Source: Skermanella aerolata KACC 11604
GTDB taxonomy: Bacteria > Pseudomonadota > Alphaproteobacteria > Azospirillales > Azospirillaceae
Assembly: GCF_000936425.1 (NCBI RefSeq)
Contig: NZ_AVFK01000007.1
Location: 1 to 64,000, forward strand
Length of the DNA stretch: 64,000 nucleotides
Direction of reading: 5' to 3'
Under the pieces are notes generated by a model. It was not told the DNA's origin. It ran no database searches and was given only the letters and a program-made list of their open reading frames with translations. This document shows, piece after piece, positions 21,779 through 30,729 of this stretch (the stretch's first letter is position 1; each line of letters begins with the position of its first letter). A program made the position numbers and the translations under genes.

Positions 21779-23412
21779 CCCGGTGACCACAGGTAAACCC
21801 AGGTTTCAGTCAAAGCCCGGCCGCGCATGCGCAGGACGCAGCGCAGGTCGGCCGGCTTGTTTTCGGGCAGCAGGTCGAAGAAGACGCGCCAGCCACCGGT
21901 CTCGGTGTTCTTCTGGACGATGGGCTGGCGCAGCTCGCCGGAGCTGGTGGTGACCACCGCTTCCACCGGCTGCTCGGCGCGCAGGACGCTGATGTCGCCG
22001 CCCTCGAAGTCGAGCACGAAGTGCCGGCCCTCGCGCGGCAGGTCCGGTCGTCCCGGCACCCGTGAGCTGCCGATCTTGGTCGAGACGACGCGGCCCAGCG
22101 GCGGACGCTCCGGCGAGTCCAGCACCGAGCGCAGACGGTAGCTGAAGTCCAGCCCTTCTCCACCCCGAACCGCCCGTTCCGGCACCCAGTACGCGACGAT
22201 GTTGTCGTTGATCTCCTCGTCGGTCGGGATCTCGACCAGTTCCACCCTGCCCTTGCCCCAGTCGCCGACCGGCTCGACCCAGTAGCTGGGCCGACGGTGA
22301 TAGGACGATTCCAGGTCCTGGTAATGCAGGAAGTCGCGGTCGCGCTGGATCAGGCCGAACCGGCGCGGATTCTCGTCGGTGAAGGAGGAGACGCGCAGGT
22401 CCTTCGGGTTGAGCAGGGGACGCCAGATCCACTCGCCCTGCCCGGTTTCCATCAGGAGACCGTCGCTGTCATGGACCTCCGGCCGGAAATCGTCGAAGCC
22501 GCGCCCCCGGTTCTCCCCGAAGAAGAACATGCTGGTCAGCGGCGCCATGCCCAGCTTGCCGATATCCCGGCGCGGATAGACCGATGCTGTCACTTCCGCC
22601 TGCGTATCGGTGCCCGGCGTCAGCACGAAACGGTAGGCACCGGTGGCGCTGCGGCTGTCGAGCAGGGCGTAGATCGTCAGGCGGGTGGCGTCGGCGCCCG
22701 GTTCCTCGATCCAGAACTCCCGGAAGCGCGGAAAATCCTCGCCGCTGGTGGCGGCGGTATCGACCGCCAGACCGCGTGCCGAGGCGCCGTAGATCTGGTT
22801 CCGCCCGAGGATACGGAAATAGCTGGCGCCGAGATACACCGCCAGTTCGTCGAAGTAATCGGGCCGATGCAGCGGATAATGGACGCGGAAGCCCGTGAAG
22901 CCGAGGTCATCCGGCAGCTTGTCGCCGAAATTGTTGGCGCCATAGTCGAACATGCCGGGCTGATAGGGTACCGGAGCCGGCTGCCCGCCGCTGACCACGT
23001 TGATCCGCACCGGCTGCTGGTACAGGAACCCGACATGGAAGAACTGAAGCTGGAACAGCTTCTGGCCGCGCCAGAGCGACTGGTCCGGCTTGAACCGGAT
23101 GTCGCGGTACTGGTCGTAGGAGAGGTTCCGGAGCGGCTGCGGCAGTTCGGCGCGATCGTCGGAATAGCCTTGCTTAGCCAGATCGCGGGCGGCCTGCTGC
23201 ACGATCTCGAACCCGAACTGCGGTGGCGGCGGGGCAGGAGCGGGCTGGGTCGCAGGCTGGGCCGGCTGCGGCGGCGGGGTTTCCTGAGCCAGCAGGGAGC
23301 CGGCCGGCAACAGCCCGGCGGCGCCGGCGCCGGCGGCGGTGATCAGGAAGCGGCGACGGTCGAAACCGGTCAGCGGCCGATGGAAATGCGGGCGGAGCGA
23401 TATATCGTTCAT
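21775..23412 (-). CDS. opgG: Periplasmic glucan biosynthesis protein OpgG/OpgD
   Basis: Periplasmic protein required to make or branch osmoregulated glucans. It has a twin-arginine signal (DRRRFLITAAGAGAAGLL, about 18-36), suggesting Tat export; that is typical of OpgD, while E. coli OpgG uses Sec, so either name could apply. The MdoG domain follows a Pro/Ala linker (about 45-70), with FGFEIVQQAARDLA at its start. It is 545 residues and translationally coupled to opgH. Confidence 0.9.
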   Translation of the reverse strand: MNDISLRPHFHRPLTGFDRRRFLITAAGAGAAGLLPAGSLLAQETPPPQPAQPATQPAPAPPPPQFGFEIVQQAARDLAKQGYSDDRAELPQPLRNLSYDQYRDIRFKPDQSLWRGQKLFQLQFFHVGFLYQQPVRINVVSGGQPAPVPYQPGMFDYGANNFGDKLPDDLGFTGFRVHYPLHRPDYFDELAVYLGASYFRILGRNQIYGASARGLAVDTAATSGEDFPRFREFWIEEPGADATRLTIYALLDSRSATGAYRFVLTPGTDTQAEVTASVYPRRDIGKLGMAPLTSMFFFGENRGRGFDDFRPEVHDSDGLLMETGQGEWIWRPLLNPKDLRVSSFTDENPRRFGLIQRDRDFLHYQDLESSYHRRPSYWVEPVGDWGKGRVELVEIPTDEEINDNIVAYWVPERAVRGGEGLDFSYRLRSVLDSPERPPLGRVVSTKIGSSRVPGRPDLPREGRHFVLDFEGGDISVLRAEQPVEAVVTTSSGELRQPIVQKNTETGGWRVFFDLLPENKPADLRCVLRMRGRALTETWVYLWSPG

Positions 23413-23652
23413 GGTCCTTCAGAGCCGTTGGCGGTGCCGGTGGATCTTCACGACCCGTCTGATCCGATGCGGCCTGCCCTATCGGGCTGGCTTTCCGGCA
23501 TCAAACACACAACGCCCCCATTTAGTCCCCGGCCACATGACAAAAAAGGGCTGCTCCGGATTATGGCGGCCGTAAGGCTGAAGCATGGCGAGTAGCGACA
23601 GCGTTGCCGACCGATCTGGAACGGAGAATTCATAGATCCATATGTACTCGCC

Positions 23653-24351
23653 ATGGGAAAGTTGCTGGTTTTTCTTATCGGGATCATGGCGGGCGTCACC
23701 ACCACCTTGATCTATGTTGGTATCGTCGTGGTGCCTCCTTCGTGGAGCCCGTGGGGGCCGCTGGACCTGACGGCGGAACCGGGCGCTTTCACCAGACTCC
23801 AGCTTGCCGGTCTCCGTGAGGAGCCGGGGACCTGCTTCGCGGCGCTGGAGCAGGCCGGCATCCGGTTCACTCCCCAGCCGCGACGGGCGATCGAGAACGG
23901 CTGCGGGCTGGTGGATACGGCGCGTGTCGAGCAGGCTTCCATCTCCTATAGCGACAGGTTCGTCGCGACCTGTCCGCTGGTGGCGGCACTCCACCTGTTC
24001 GAGCGCCACGTGCTGGACCCGGCGGCGCGCCGGCACCTGGGGACCGGAGTCTCCCGGATCAACCATGTCGGCACCTACAGCTGCCGGAACGTCTATGGCC
24101 GCGAGGCGGGCCGGCGCAGCGAGCATGCGACGGCCAACGCGATCGACATCCGGGGGTTCGTGCTGGAAGATGGCCGGATCGTCTCGCTGGCGCGTCACTG
24201 GGACGGCAACCGTGGGGCCGAAGCCGCCTTTCTCCGCGAGGTCAACGACGGCGCCTGCCGCTTCTTCAACGCGGTGCTCGGTCCCGACTACAACGCAGCC
24301 CACCGCGACCACTTCCACCTGGACATGGGCCGCTGGCGAGCCTGCCGGTGA
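23653..24351 (+). CDS. Extensin-like family protein (probable secreted peptidase fold)
   Basis: An extensin_C domain protein, common in alphaproteobacteria. A single N-terminal hydrophobic helix (about 4-26) suggests membrane anchoring with a periplasmic body. Conserved residues include the CFAAL and YSCRNV cysteines, SEHATANAIDI, and C-terminal HRDHFHLD, which resemble the metal sites of M15-type D,D-peptidases. That catalytic role is inference. It has 232 residues and is divergent from opgG. Confidence 0.85.
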   Translation: MGKLLVFLIGIMAGVTTTLIYVGIVVVPPSWSPWGPLDLTAEPGAFTRLQLAGLREEPGTCFAALEQAGIRFTPQPRRAIENGCGLVDTARVEQASISYSDRFVATCPLVAALHLFERHVLDPAARRHLGTGVSRINHVGTYSCRNVYGREAGRRSEHATANAIDIRGFVLEDGRIVSLARHWDGNRGAEAAFLREVNDGACRFFNAVLGPDYNAAHRDHFHLDMGRWRACR

Positions 24352-24375
24352 TGCCCGATGCTTCGAACCCGGAGC

Positions 24376-25056
24376 TCAGAACCTTATGAACGGGTTCAGC
24401 AGCCGCATCAGCGGTCCCGTCAGGCGAAGCGGCGCGTCGATCACCGTCAGGCAGAGACATTCGCCATCGTCGTCGGCCACGGGGCTGTGATCGGTTTCCC
24501 TGTCGCAGAAGCTGAAGTCTCCGCGCTGGTATTGCTTGTCCCCATCGCTGAAGCCGCCGGCAAGCACGAGCGTCATCTCGGTGCCGGCATGGGTATGACG
24601 TGGAACCCTGACGCCAGGGCCGATCCGCAGCAGTCGCGCCCGGACGTTGCCGGTACGGCCCCTGCCGACGGCGATATCGGCCTGCTCGACGCCTCGCATG
24701 ACCCGCTTCCAGCGGATCGTTTCAAGATCCTGGCCGATGTAACCCCGCAGCGGCTGAGGCACTGGGCCAAGCGTAGCGTCGTCAGCCGGAGACCGGCGGT
24801 CCGGAACCGGAACCGGAACCGGAACCGGCTCGTCCAGCCGCGCCAGCAGGTTGTCCAGCGCCTCGGACGGCACGGCAGCCGGTTCGATCGCCTCCAGCAG
24901 GGCGCCGCCCAACGACTCGAACTGCGCCACCACCTCGCGGCACTCGGGACAAAGCGCCAGATGGGTCGCGAGCGCCAAGCCGGCGGCTTCTCCGGTGGAG
25001 CCGGCGGCGTAGTCGAGCAGCAGTTCCAGGCTCGGGTGATGGACCGGGAGCATCAA
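24376..25056 (-). CDS. chrR: ChrR-type anti-sigma factor (zinc ASD plus cupin)
   Basis: Binds and holds the neighbouring sigma factor; in Rhodobacter the ChrR protein releases RpoE on singlet oxygen. The anti-sigma domain carries H32, C36 and C39 in HLALCPEC. A C-terminal cupin (about 110-215) has HTHAGTEMTLVLAGGF and E/D/H residues that can hold a second metal. The linker holds four VP pairs, encoded by four GGAACC repeats (24803-24826). Its start lies 10 bases after the sigma-factor stop. Confidence 0.9.
   Translation of the reverse strand: MMLPVHHPSLELLLDYAAGSTGEAAGLALATHLALCPECREVVAQFESLGGALLEAIEPAAVPSEALDNLLARLDEPVPVPVPVPDRRSPADDATLGPVPQPLRGYIGQDLETIRWKRVMRGVEQADIAVGRGRTGNVRARLLRIGPGVRVPRHTHAGTEMTLVLAGGFSDGDKQYQRGDFSFCDRETDHSPVADDDGECLCLTVIDAPLRLTGPLMRLLNPFIRF
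24803..24826. repeat. Four tandem GGAACC hexamers inside chrR
   Basis: Four exact hexamers encode VPVPVPVP between the zinc and cupin domains. Copy-number changes would keep the frame and alter linker length only. Confidence 0.85.
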
Positions 25057-25066
25057 CGGCTATCCA

Positions 25067-25726
25067 TCAGCTTCCTGCCAATTCCCGCCGCAACCGCTCC
25101 AGGGCGAGGCGGAGGCGCGACTTGACGGTACCGAGCGGCAGTCCCTTGTGCCGGGCGATCGCCGAATGCGGCTGGTCTTCGAAATAGGCCAGCCGCAGAA
25201 GGTCCGCCTGTTCGGCGGGGAGTTTCGCGATGGCGTCACGCAGCCGCGCGGATGCTTCCGCCTGCTCGATCGACCGGTCGGCGGCGGCAGGCTGATCGGG
25301 CACCAGCGCCGGGTCTTCCGGATCGAATTCAGGGCGGCGGTCGCGCCTTGCGGCGTCGATCCGCTTGTTGCGGGCGATCGTGAAGATCCAGGTGGATGCC
25401 ATGGCACGCGCCGGATCGAACGTATCGGCCCTGTGCCAGACCATCAGCATCACCTCCTGCACCAATTCGTCCGCCTGCGACGGCGCGATGCCCGAGCGCA
25501 GCAGATAGGCCTTGAGCCGCGGTCCCATCCGGCCGAACAGCAGGCCGAAAGCGTCCTTGTCCCGATCGCGTGCGATCGCGACCAGAAGTTCGTCTGACGA
25601 TCGGCCATCCAGGGCGGCCGGGGACGGGACATCGGGCATTTTCCCATTGGAGGCGAAGACGCTTGACGGAACAAGCCCCGCGATGAGCCCGGCCGGCGGC
25701 TCCCTGCCGGCGGCCGTGAAGTTCAT
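25067..25726 (-). CDS. rpoE: ECF sigma factor RpoE (ChrR partner)
   Basis: Group IV sigma factor. Region 2 appears as DAFGLLFGRMGPRLKAYLLR and DELVQEVMLMVWHRADTFDP, and region 4 as LPLGTVKSRLRLALERLRREL at the C-terminus, with ~150 residues between. It forms an operon with chrR. The called start is 25726 (219 residues), but a promoter whose -10 lies only about 18 bases upstream makes MPDVPSPAAL (25639, 190 residues) an equally good start. The role in photo-oxidative stress is inferred from the ChrR pairing. Confidence 0.92.
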   Translation of the reverse strand: MNFTAAGREPPAGLIAGLVPSSVFASNGKMPDVPSPAALDGRSSDELLVAIARDRDKDAFGLLFGRMGPRLKAYLLRSGIAPSQADELVQEVMLMVWHRADTFDPARAMASTWIFTIARNKRIDAARRDRRPEFDPEDPALVPDQPAAADRSIEQAEASARLRDAIAKLPAEQADLLRLAYFEDQPHSAIARHKGLPLGTVKSRLRLALERLRRELAGS

Positions 25727-25743
25727 GCGCGTTCCATAGCCAT

Positions 25744-25772
25744 TTCTACGGCAAGACCGCTATATCGGATCA
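25744..25772 (-). promoter_or_regulatory. RpoE-type promoter upstream of rpoE-chrR
   Basis: On the minus strand TGATCC (25772-25767) is followed after exactly 18 bases by TAGAA (25748-25744). The Rhodobacter RpoE consensus, from memory, is TGATCC, 18 bases, TAAGA. This predicts autoregulation of the pair. Confidence 0.7.
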
Positions 25773-25877
25773 CTGGTTAACGGAAATTTTTCCAAATGAG
25801 GGCACAACGGAGTTAAGCACAGACAAATGGCGCTACGGGCGCTGGAAATCCTCCCTCAACCTGTATAGTGTGGCGCC

Positions 25878-26450
25878 ATGCCGATACCATTTCGCACCTG
25901 CACAATGACCCGCCGATACACGTTCTCCCGTTACGCCAGCCTCGCTCCCGCACTCTGCCTCGCTATCGCAGCGCTTGCCTCTTCCGGCACCGCCATGGCG
26001 GCGGAGCCGCAGTTGCTCGGCTCGTTCCGCGACTGGAACGCCTTCTCGTACGAGGAGAACGGCAACAAGGTCTGCTACATGTCGAGCCGTCCCAAAAAGG
26101 ACGAAGGCAATTACAAGCAGCGCGGCGACATCTATGTGCTGATCACCCATCGTCCGGCGGAAAAGAGCCTGGACGTGGTGAGCGTGACCACCGGCTATAC
26201 CTATCAGCCCAACAGCGAAGCGACGGTTTCCGTCGGCAACCAGAACTTCAAGCTGTTCACCGACGGCGACACCGCCTGGGCACGCGACGAGCGGACCGAC
26301 AAGTCCCTGGTCGAAGCGATCCGTACGGGGTCCGCCATGGTCATCAAGGGCACCTCGAATCGCGGCACCGCCACGACCGACACCTACAGCCTCTCCGGCA
26401 CGTCGGCCGCCTATGACGCGATCAACAAGGCCTGCAACGTCAAGCGATGA
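25878..26450 (+). CDS. Invasion-associated locus B (IalB) family protein
   Basis: Exported protein of the IalB family, widespread in alphaproteobacteria and not limited to pathogens. A Sec signal peptide ends at AMA/AEP near residue 42. The core opens with LGSFRDWNAFSYEENGNKVCYMSS and contains KGTSNRGTATTDTYSLSG. A -10-like tatagt (25864-25869) lies 9 bases before the called ATG, so the message may be leaderless or the true start may be MTRRYTF at 25905, which gives a tidier signal peptide. Function uncertain. Confidence 0.85.
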   Translation: MPIPFRTCTMTRRYTFSRYASLAPALCLAIAALASSGTAMAAEPQLLGSFRDWNAFSYEENGNKVCYMSSRPKKDEGNYKQRGDIYVLITHRPAEKSLDVVSVTTGYTYQPNSEATVSVGNQNFKLFTDGDTAWARDERTDKSLVEAIRTGSAMVIKGTSNRGTATTDTYSLSGTSAAYDAINKACNVKR

Positions 26451-26548
26451 AGACGTGGGGCAGCATCGCCCCTGTTTACGCGGCTTCGGGGTGTCTTTCG
26501 GCCACGCAGCATTTGACAGAACCGCTGAAAACCCCCATCTAGCGCGCC

Positions 26549-27742
26549 ATGGGTGTTTCAAGTCATGCAAGTATGTTCGCGCCGGCGGCCTCGAGGGCTG
26601 ACGGGCGCCGGAATTTGATCGGGCTCGACCGCGATGAACTCGCGGCCGAGCTTAACGCGTTGAGCCTGCCGGCGTTTCGGGCGCGCCAGATCTGGCACTG
26701 GCTCTATCATCGCGGCGCCACGACGTTCGACGTGATGACGACGCTGGCCAAGCCGGTGCGCGAGCAGCTGGCTGAACACTTCTTCATCGACCGGCCGGAA
26801 GTCAGCCGCGACCTGAAGTCGTCGGACGGCACGGCCAAGTGGCTGCTCAAGATGGCCGACGGCCAGCAGTTCGAGACGGTCCATATCCCGGAAGAAGACC
26901 GCGGCACCCTGTGCGTTTCTTCCCAGGTCGGTTGCACGCTGACCTGCCGGTTCTGCCATACCGGCACCCAGCGGCTTGTCCGCAACCTGGAGCCTTCGGA
27001 GATCGTCGGCCAGATCATGCATGCCCGCGACCGGCTGGGCGAGTGGCCGGCGCCCAAGGAAGGCCGCATGCTGACCAACATCGTCATGATGGGCATGGGC
27101 GAGCCGCTCTATAACTACGACAACGTCGCTAAGGCGCTGAAGATCGTGATGGATGGCGAAGGCATCGCCATTTCCAAGCGGCGGATCACCCTGTCGACTT
27201 CGGGCGTCGTGCCGATGATGCGGCGATGCGGGGAAGAGTTGAACGTCAATCTTGCGGTCAGCCTGCATGCCGTCAACGACGAGCTGCGTGACCGGATCGT
27301 GCCGCTGAACCGGAAATATCCGATCAAGGAACTGCTGGACGCCTGCCGGACCTATCCTGGCATCAACAACGCGCGGCGAATCACCTTCGAATACGTCATG
27401 CTGAAGGGTGTCAACGACAGCCTTGCCGACGCGCGCGAACTGGTCCGGCTGCTAAAGGACATCCCGTCCAAGATCAACCTGATTCCGTTCAATCCGTGGC
27501 CGGGAGCGCCGTTCGAGCGCTCGACCAACGCGTCGATCCAGGCGTTCGGCGACTATATCAACAACGCCGGCTTCGCCAGCCCCGTGCGCACCCCGCGCGG
27601 CGAGGACATCATGGCCGCCTGCGGCCAGTTGAAGTCTGACAGCGTCAAGCAGCGCGCGTCCGACCGGCTGGCCGAGGAAGCGGCGGCCCGTGCCGCCGTG
27701 GCGCTGATGGTGGCGGAGAAGGAAGCTGAACTGACGCTTTAG
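26549..27742 (+). CDS. rlmN: Dual-specificity RNA methyltransferase RlmN
   Basis: Radical-SAM enzyme that methylates C2 of A2503 in 23S rRNA and A37 in some tRNAs. The CxxxCxxC cluster motif is CTLTCRFC near 129-136, followed by [12 protein letters not shown]. The resolving cysteine is in the C-terminal MAACGQL. The protein is 397 residues. A REP pair begins 8 bases after its stop. Confidence 0.96.
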   Translation: MGVSSHASMFAPAASRADGRRNLIGLDRDELAAELNALSLPAFRARQIWHWLYHRGATTFDVMTTLAKPVREQLAEHFFIDRPEVSRDLKSSDGTAKWLLKMADGQQFETVHIPEEDRGTLCVSSQVGCTLTCRFCHTGTQRLVRNLEPSEIVGQIMHARDRLGEWPAPKEGRMLTNIVMMGMGEPLYNYDNVAKALKIVMDGEGIAISKRRITLSTSGVVPMMRRCGEELNVNLAVSLHAVNDELRDRIVPLNRKYPIKELLDACRTYPGINNARRITFEYVMLKGVNDSLADARELVRLLKDIPSKINLIPFNPWPGAPFERSTNASIQAFGDYINNAGFASPVRTPRGEDIMAACGQLKSDSVKQRASDRLAEEAAARAAVALMVAEKEAELTL

Positions 27743-27749
27743 CAACGGT

Positions 27750-27806
27750 GTTGGGCCACGGCCCAACCTACCAGACAAGCACTCGTAGGTTGGGCCGTGG
27801 CCCAAC
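27750..27806. repeat. REP-like inverted pair (BIME-type), copy 2
   Basis: The arms 27750-27771 and 27785-27806 are perfect 22-base inverted repeats with a 13-base spacer. Each is GTAG followed by GTTGGGCC/GGCCCAAC, closely related to the pair at 19495-19562 but with T-A in place of C-G and a different palindrome centre. It lies just after rlmN and could form its transcript end. Confidence 0.8.
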
Positions 27807-27832
27807 GGATAACTCAGGTTGGACAGACCGCC

Positions 27833-28075
27833 GTGCAGTACTTTCTCGACCCGTTCTGGTTCAACCTAATCCTCAGCCTCGCCTCGCTCTGGCCGCTGTG
27901 GCGGATCTTCATCCGCGCCGGCCTGAACCCGGTCTGGTCGCTGCTGACCTTCGTCTCGGTCGTCATCCCGCTGCTCGGCCAGTTGCTGGTGCTGCTGGTG
28001 CTGTTCCATTCCAAATGGCCGACGATGCCGCCGAAGCCCGAGCCGCCGCCACGCAAGAAGCCCCGGACGGCTTGA
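27833..28075 (+). CDS. Small membrane protein, unknown
   Basis: About 80 residues with two hydrophobic segments (about 10-30 and 34-54: LLTFVSVVIPLLGQLLVLLVLF) and a Pro/Lys-rich tail (PPKPEPPPRKKP). An upstream GTG at 27797 is in frame but lies inside the REP element, so GTG 27833 is preferred. It is followed after 17 bases by a second small membrane protein. I recognise no family. Confidence 0.55.
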   Translation: MQYFLDPFWFNLILSLASLWPLWRIFIRAGLNPVWSLLTFVSVVIPLLGQLLVLLVLFHSKWPTMPPKPEPPPRKKPRTA

Positions 28076-28092
28076 GGGAGAAGGTACAAGTC

Positions 28093-28353
28093 ATGGACAA
28101 CCTGATCGAAACCGTCACCTTCTTCCGCAACACCGATCCCAACGTGTCGCTGATCGTGATCGGCATCATGCTGACATGGACGCTGGCCGCCGGATCGTTC
28201 CTGCTGGCGCGGCTTGGAATCAAGCCGCTGTGGGTGCTGCTGCTGGTGCTGCCCGGCCTGAACGTGCTGGCGATCTGGCTGTTCGCCTATGTGCGCTGGC
28301 CCCGATACGAAGAAGCCAAGCACAAGGGCTGGACCCCAGAACCCCACGGGTAA
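28093..28353 (+). CDS. Small membrane protein, unknown
   Basis: A protein of 86 residues with two membrane helices (about 17-38 and 43-66) and a charged C-terminus. A gggagaag lies 11 bases upstream of the ATG. It probably forms a two-gene unit with the preceding small membrane protein. Function unknown. Confidence 0.65.
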   Translation: MDNLIETVTFFRNTDPNVSLIVIGIMLTWTLAAGSFLLARLGIKPLWVLLLVLPGLNVLAIWLFAYVRWPRYEEAKHKGWTPEPHG

Positions 28354-28373
28354 AGACGGTTTGGAAGGTTTCC

Positions 28374-28664
28374 TCAGGGCTTCGGATCGTCATAGCTCGT
28401 CCAGGAGCCGTGCGGTCCGCGCCTGCTCCGGCCATGCGGCCGGTCGTCCACCGCGTCGTCATAGCCGCGCCGGTTGCTGTAGAACACCAGGAACATCAGC
28501 CCTCCGCCCAGCGCCAGGGTACCGACGCCGCCCAGGATCAGCGCCAGCATCCCGTGAGGGCTGATGGTCACGTCGGCGCCGTCGAGCGTCCAGCCCGCGA
28601 TGCCGAACACCAGGGCCGCCCCCAGAAGGGCGACGAGCACGCCGATTACCAAAGCCGTTTTCAT
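28374..28664 (-). CDS. Small membrane protein, unknown
   Basis: A protein of about 96 residues with two transmembrane helices (MKTALVIGVLVALLGAALVFG and ALILGGVGTLALGGGLMFLVF) and a hydrophilic Arg/Asp-rich tail. The frame extends 7 codons upstream to a GTG, but ATG 28664 has an AAGG at a fair distance and begins directly with the helix. It is convergent with the preceding pair. Function unknown. Confidence 0.6.
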   Translation of the reverse strand: MKTALVIGVLVALLGAALVFGIAGWTLDGADVTISPHGMLALILGGVGTLALGGGLMFLVFYSNRRGYDDAVDDRPHGRSRRGPHGSWTSYDDPKP

Positions 28665-28752
28665 GGCGACACCGTACCTTGTCACAATGGAAATTCAGGA
28701 ACGATATCCTGCCGGAGTCAAACCGGCCCCGCGACCGGTTTGTTGCGCGAGA

Positions 28753-28826
28753 CCGGTTCCGTCAGGGACCGGTCCATCAGGGGCCGGTTCCGTCAGGGAC
28801 CGGTCCATCAGGGGCCGGTTCCGTCA
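28753..28826. repeat. 31-bp tandem repeat, 2.4 copies, upstream of argG
   Basis: Two exact 31-base units (28753-28783, 28784-28814) are followed by 12 bases of a third. Each unit contains ccggttcc and ggaccggtcc, so single-stranded forms could fold. The array lies 118-190 bases before argG and may touch its promoter region. Confidence 0.9.
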
Positions 28827-28943
28827 TATGACAAAACGGACAGCCTTGCGGCCCGGCGCGGATAGCCCTAATGTCCCGGCGGTTTTGCGACACCTCGCAC
28901 AGCAACTCTCGGACTGAAACACTCGGACTGTACGGGCACCCAC

Positions 28944-30161
28944 ATGAGCGGCGACATCAAAAAAATCGTGCTGGCCTATTCGGGCGGCCTCGATACTTCC
29001 GTCATCCTGCGCTGGCTGCAGGAAACCTACAGCTGCGAGGTGGTGACCTTCACCGCCGATATCGGCCAGGGCGAGGAGCTGGAGCCCGCCCGTGCCAAGG
29101 CCGAGCTGCTGGGCGTCAAGCCGGGCAACATCTATATCGACGACCTGCGCGAGGAATTCGTCCGCGACTTCGTCTTCCCGATGTTCCGCGCCAACACGCT
29201 GTACGAGGGAACGTATCTGCTCGGCACCTCGATCGCCCGGCCGCTGATCGCCAAGCGCCAGATCGAGATCGCCAACGAGGTCGGAGCCGACGCCGTCGCC
29301 CACGGCGCCACCGGCAAGGGCAACGATCAGGTCAGGTTCGAACTGGGCTACTACGCCCTCAAGCCCGACATCAAGGTGATCGCCCCCTGGCGCCAGTGGG
29401 ACCTGAACAGCCGCACCCGCCTGCTGGACTACGCCGAGCAGCACCAGATCCCGATCGCCAAGGACAAGCGCGGAGAGGCCCCTTACTCGACCGACGCCAA
29501 CCTGCTGCACATCTCGTATGAGGGCAAGGCGCTCGAAGACCCGTGGGTCGAGCCGGACGAGGACATGTTCACCCGCTCGATCGCTCCGGAAAAGGCTCCG
29601 GACACCCCGACCTATGTCGAGGTCGAGTTCAAGCACGGCGACGCCGTCGCGGTCGACGGCGTGGCGCTGTCGCCGGCGCAGGTGCTGACCAAGCTCAACG
29701 AGCTTGGCGGCCAGAACGGCATCGGCCGTCTCGATCTGGTCGAGAACCGGTTCGTCGGCATGAAGAGCCGTGGTGTCTACGAAACCCCCGGCGGCACCAT
29801 CCTTCTGGCTGCCCACCGCGGCATCGAGAGCATCACGCTCGACCGAGGTGCGATGCACCTGAAGGACGACGTGATGCCCCGCTACGCCGAGCTGATCTAC
29901 AACGGCTTCTGGTTCAGCCCCGAGCGTCTGGCGATCCAGGCCCTGATCGACTCGACCCAGCAACAGGTCAACGGCACCGTCCGCCTGAAGCTGTTCAAGG
30001 GTCAGGCCAGCGTCGTCGGTCGCAAGTCCCCGAACTCCCTGTACCGCCTGGACTACGTGACCTTCGAAGCCGACTCCGTCTACAACCAGAAAGACGCCGA
30101 AGGCTTCATCAAGCTGAACGCGCTGCGCCTGCGCCTGGGCGCGATGGCGAAGGGTAGCTGA
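28944..30161 (+). CDS. argG: Argininosuccinate synthase
   Basis: ATP-dependent condensation of citrulline and aspartate in arginine synthesis. The PP-loop motif AYSGGLDTS lies at residues 11-19, followed by ADIGQGEE and the conserved [14 protein letters not shown]. The protein is 405 residues, complete and ordinary. The spacer upstream holds the 31-bp tandem repeat. Confidence 0.97.
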   Translation: MSGDIKKIVLAYSGGLDTSVILRWLQETYSCEVVTFTADIGQGEELEPARAKAELLGVKPGNIYIDDLREEFVRDFVFPMFRANTLYEGTYLLGTSIARPLIAKRQIEIANEVGADAVAHGATGKGNDQVRFELGYYALKPDIKVIAPWRQWDLNSRTRLLDYAEQHQIPIAKDKRGEAPYSTDANLLHISYEGKALEDPWVEPDEDMFTRSIAPEKAPDTPTYVEVEFKHGDAVAVDGVALSPAQVLTKLNELGGQNGIGRLDLVENRFVGMKSRGVYETPGGTILLAAHRGIESITLDRGAMHLKDDVMPRYAELIYNGFWFSPERLAIQALIDSTQQQVNGTVRLKLFKGQASVVGRKSPNSLYRLDYVTFEADSVYNQKDAEGFIKLNALRLRLGAMAKGS

Positions 30162-30184
30162 GCAGCGACCACGGGGGGACGGAC

Positions 30185-30586
30185 ATGGCCGATCCCCCCA
30201 CCCTATACGACCACGACTTCTTCGCCTGGACCCAGGATCAAGCGGCGGCTTTGAGACGTGCCCAGCGGGACCGGATCGACGCTCCGCTGGATTGGGAGCA
30301 CCTTGCCGATGAGCTTGAACAGTTAGGCGGTTTGATCAAGGACTCGATCCGATGCGACTTGGCGGCCGTGATCGAACACCTGCTCAAGCTTGAGCATTCA
30401 CCTGATACCGGCTCATGGACGAAGTGGCGCGCATCGGTACGCAAGGCCCGACGTCACCTGAACGACAAGATCGCTAGCCATCCCAGCCTCTTATCCTATC
30501 CACAGATCATCCTGACGGATGCATGGCTCGACGGCTGTGACGATGCGCTTCAGGACGACTGCATGGTAGAAGCGGCACTCCCGTAA
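30185..30586 (+). CDS. DUF29 family protein
   Basis: A protein of 133 residues with the DUF29 pattern: LYDHDFFAWTQDQAAALR at the N-terminus, DWEHLADELEQLG, then a helical core with HLLKLEHSP and W residues. The family is common in cyanobacteria and soil alphaproteobacteria, often in many copies. It is not characterised to my knowledge. It follows argG by 23 bases. Confidence 0.85.
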   Translation: MADPPTLYDHDFFAWTQDQAAALRRAQRDRIDAPLDWEHLADELEQLGGLIKDSIRCDLAAVIEHLLKLEHSPDTGSWTKWRASVRKARRHLNDKIASHPSLLSYPQIILTDAWLDGCDDALQDDCMVEAALP

Positions 30587-30729
30587 GAATGCCCTTATAC
30601 CCTGGAGCAACTCCAAAATCCGGATTGGTCGCCGGAGAACCGCCACAGAAACAATTCAGAAAATCTTAAAGTTTGAAGTCTCTCATATACCAAGCATACC
30701 TAATATACATCATGGAACAGGGGGCACTC

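Noticed and set aside
19841-21796. 651-codon plus-strand open frame
   Set aside because: Mirror of opgH with a Gln/His/Arg-rich composition typical of antisense frames.
26457-26472. Small hairpin ggggc/gcccc after ialB
   Set aside because: Only a 5-bp stem without a T run, too weak to call a terminator.
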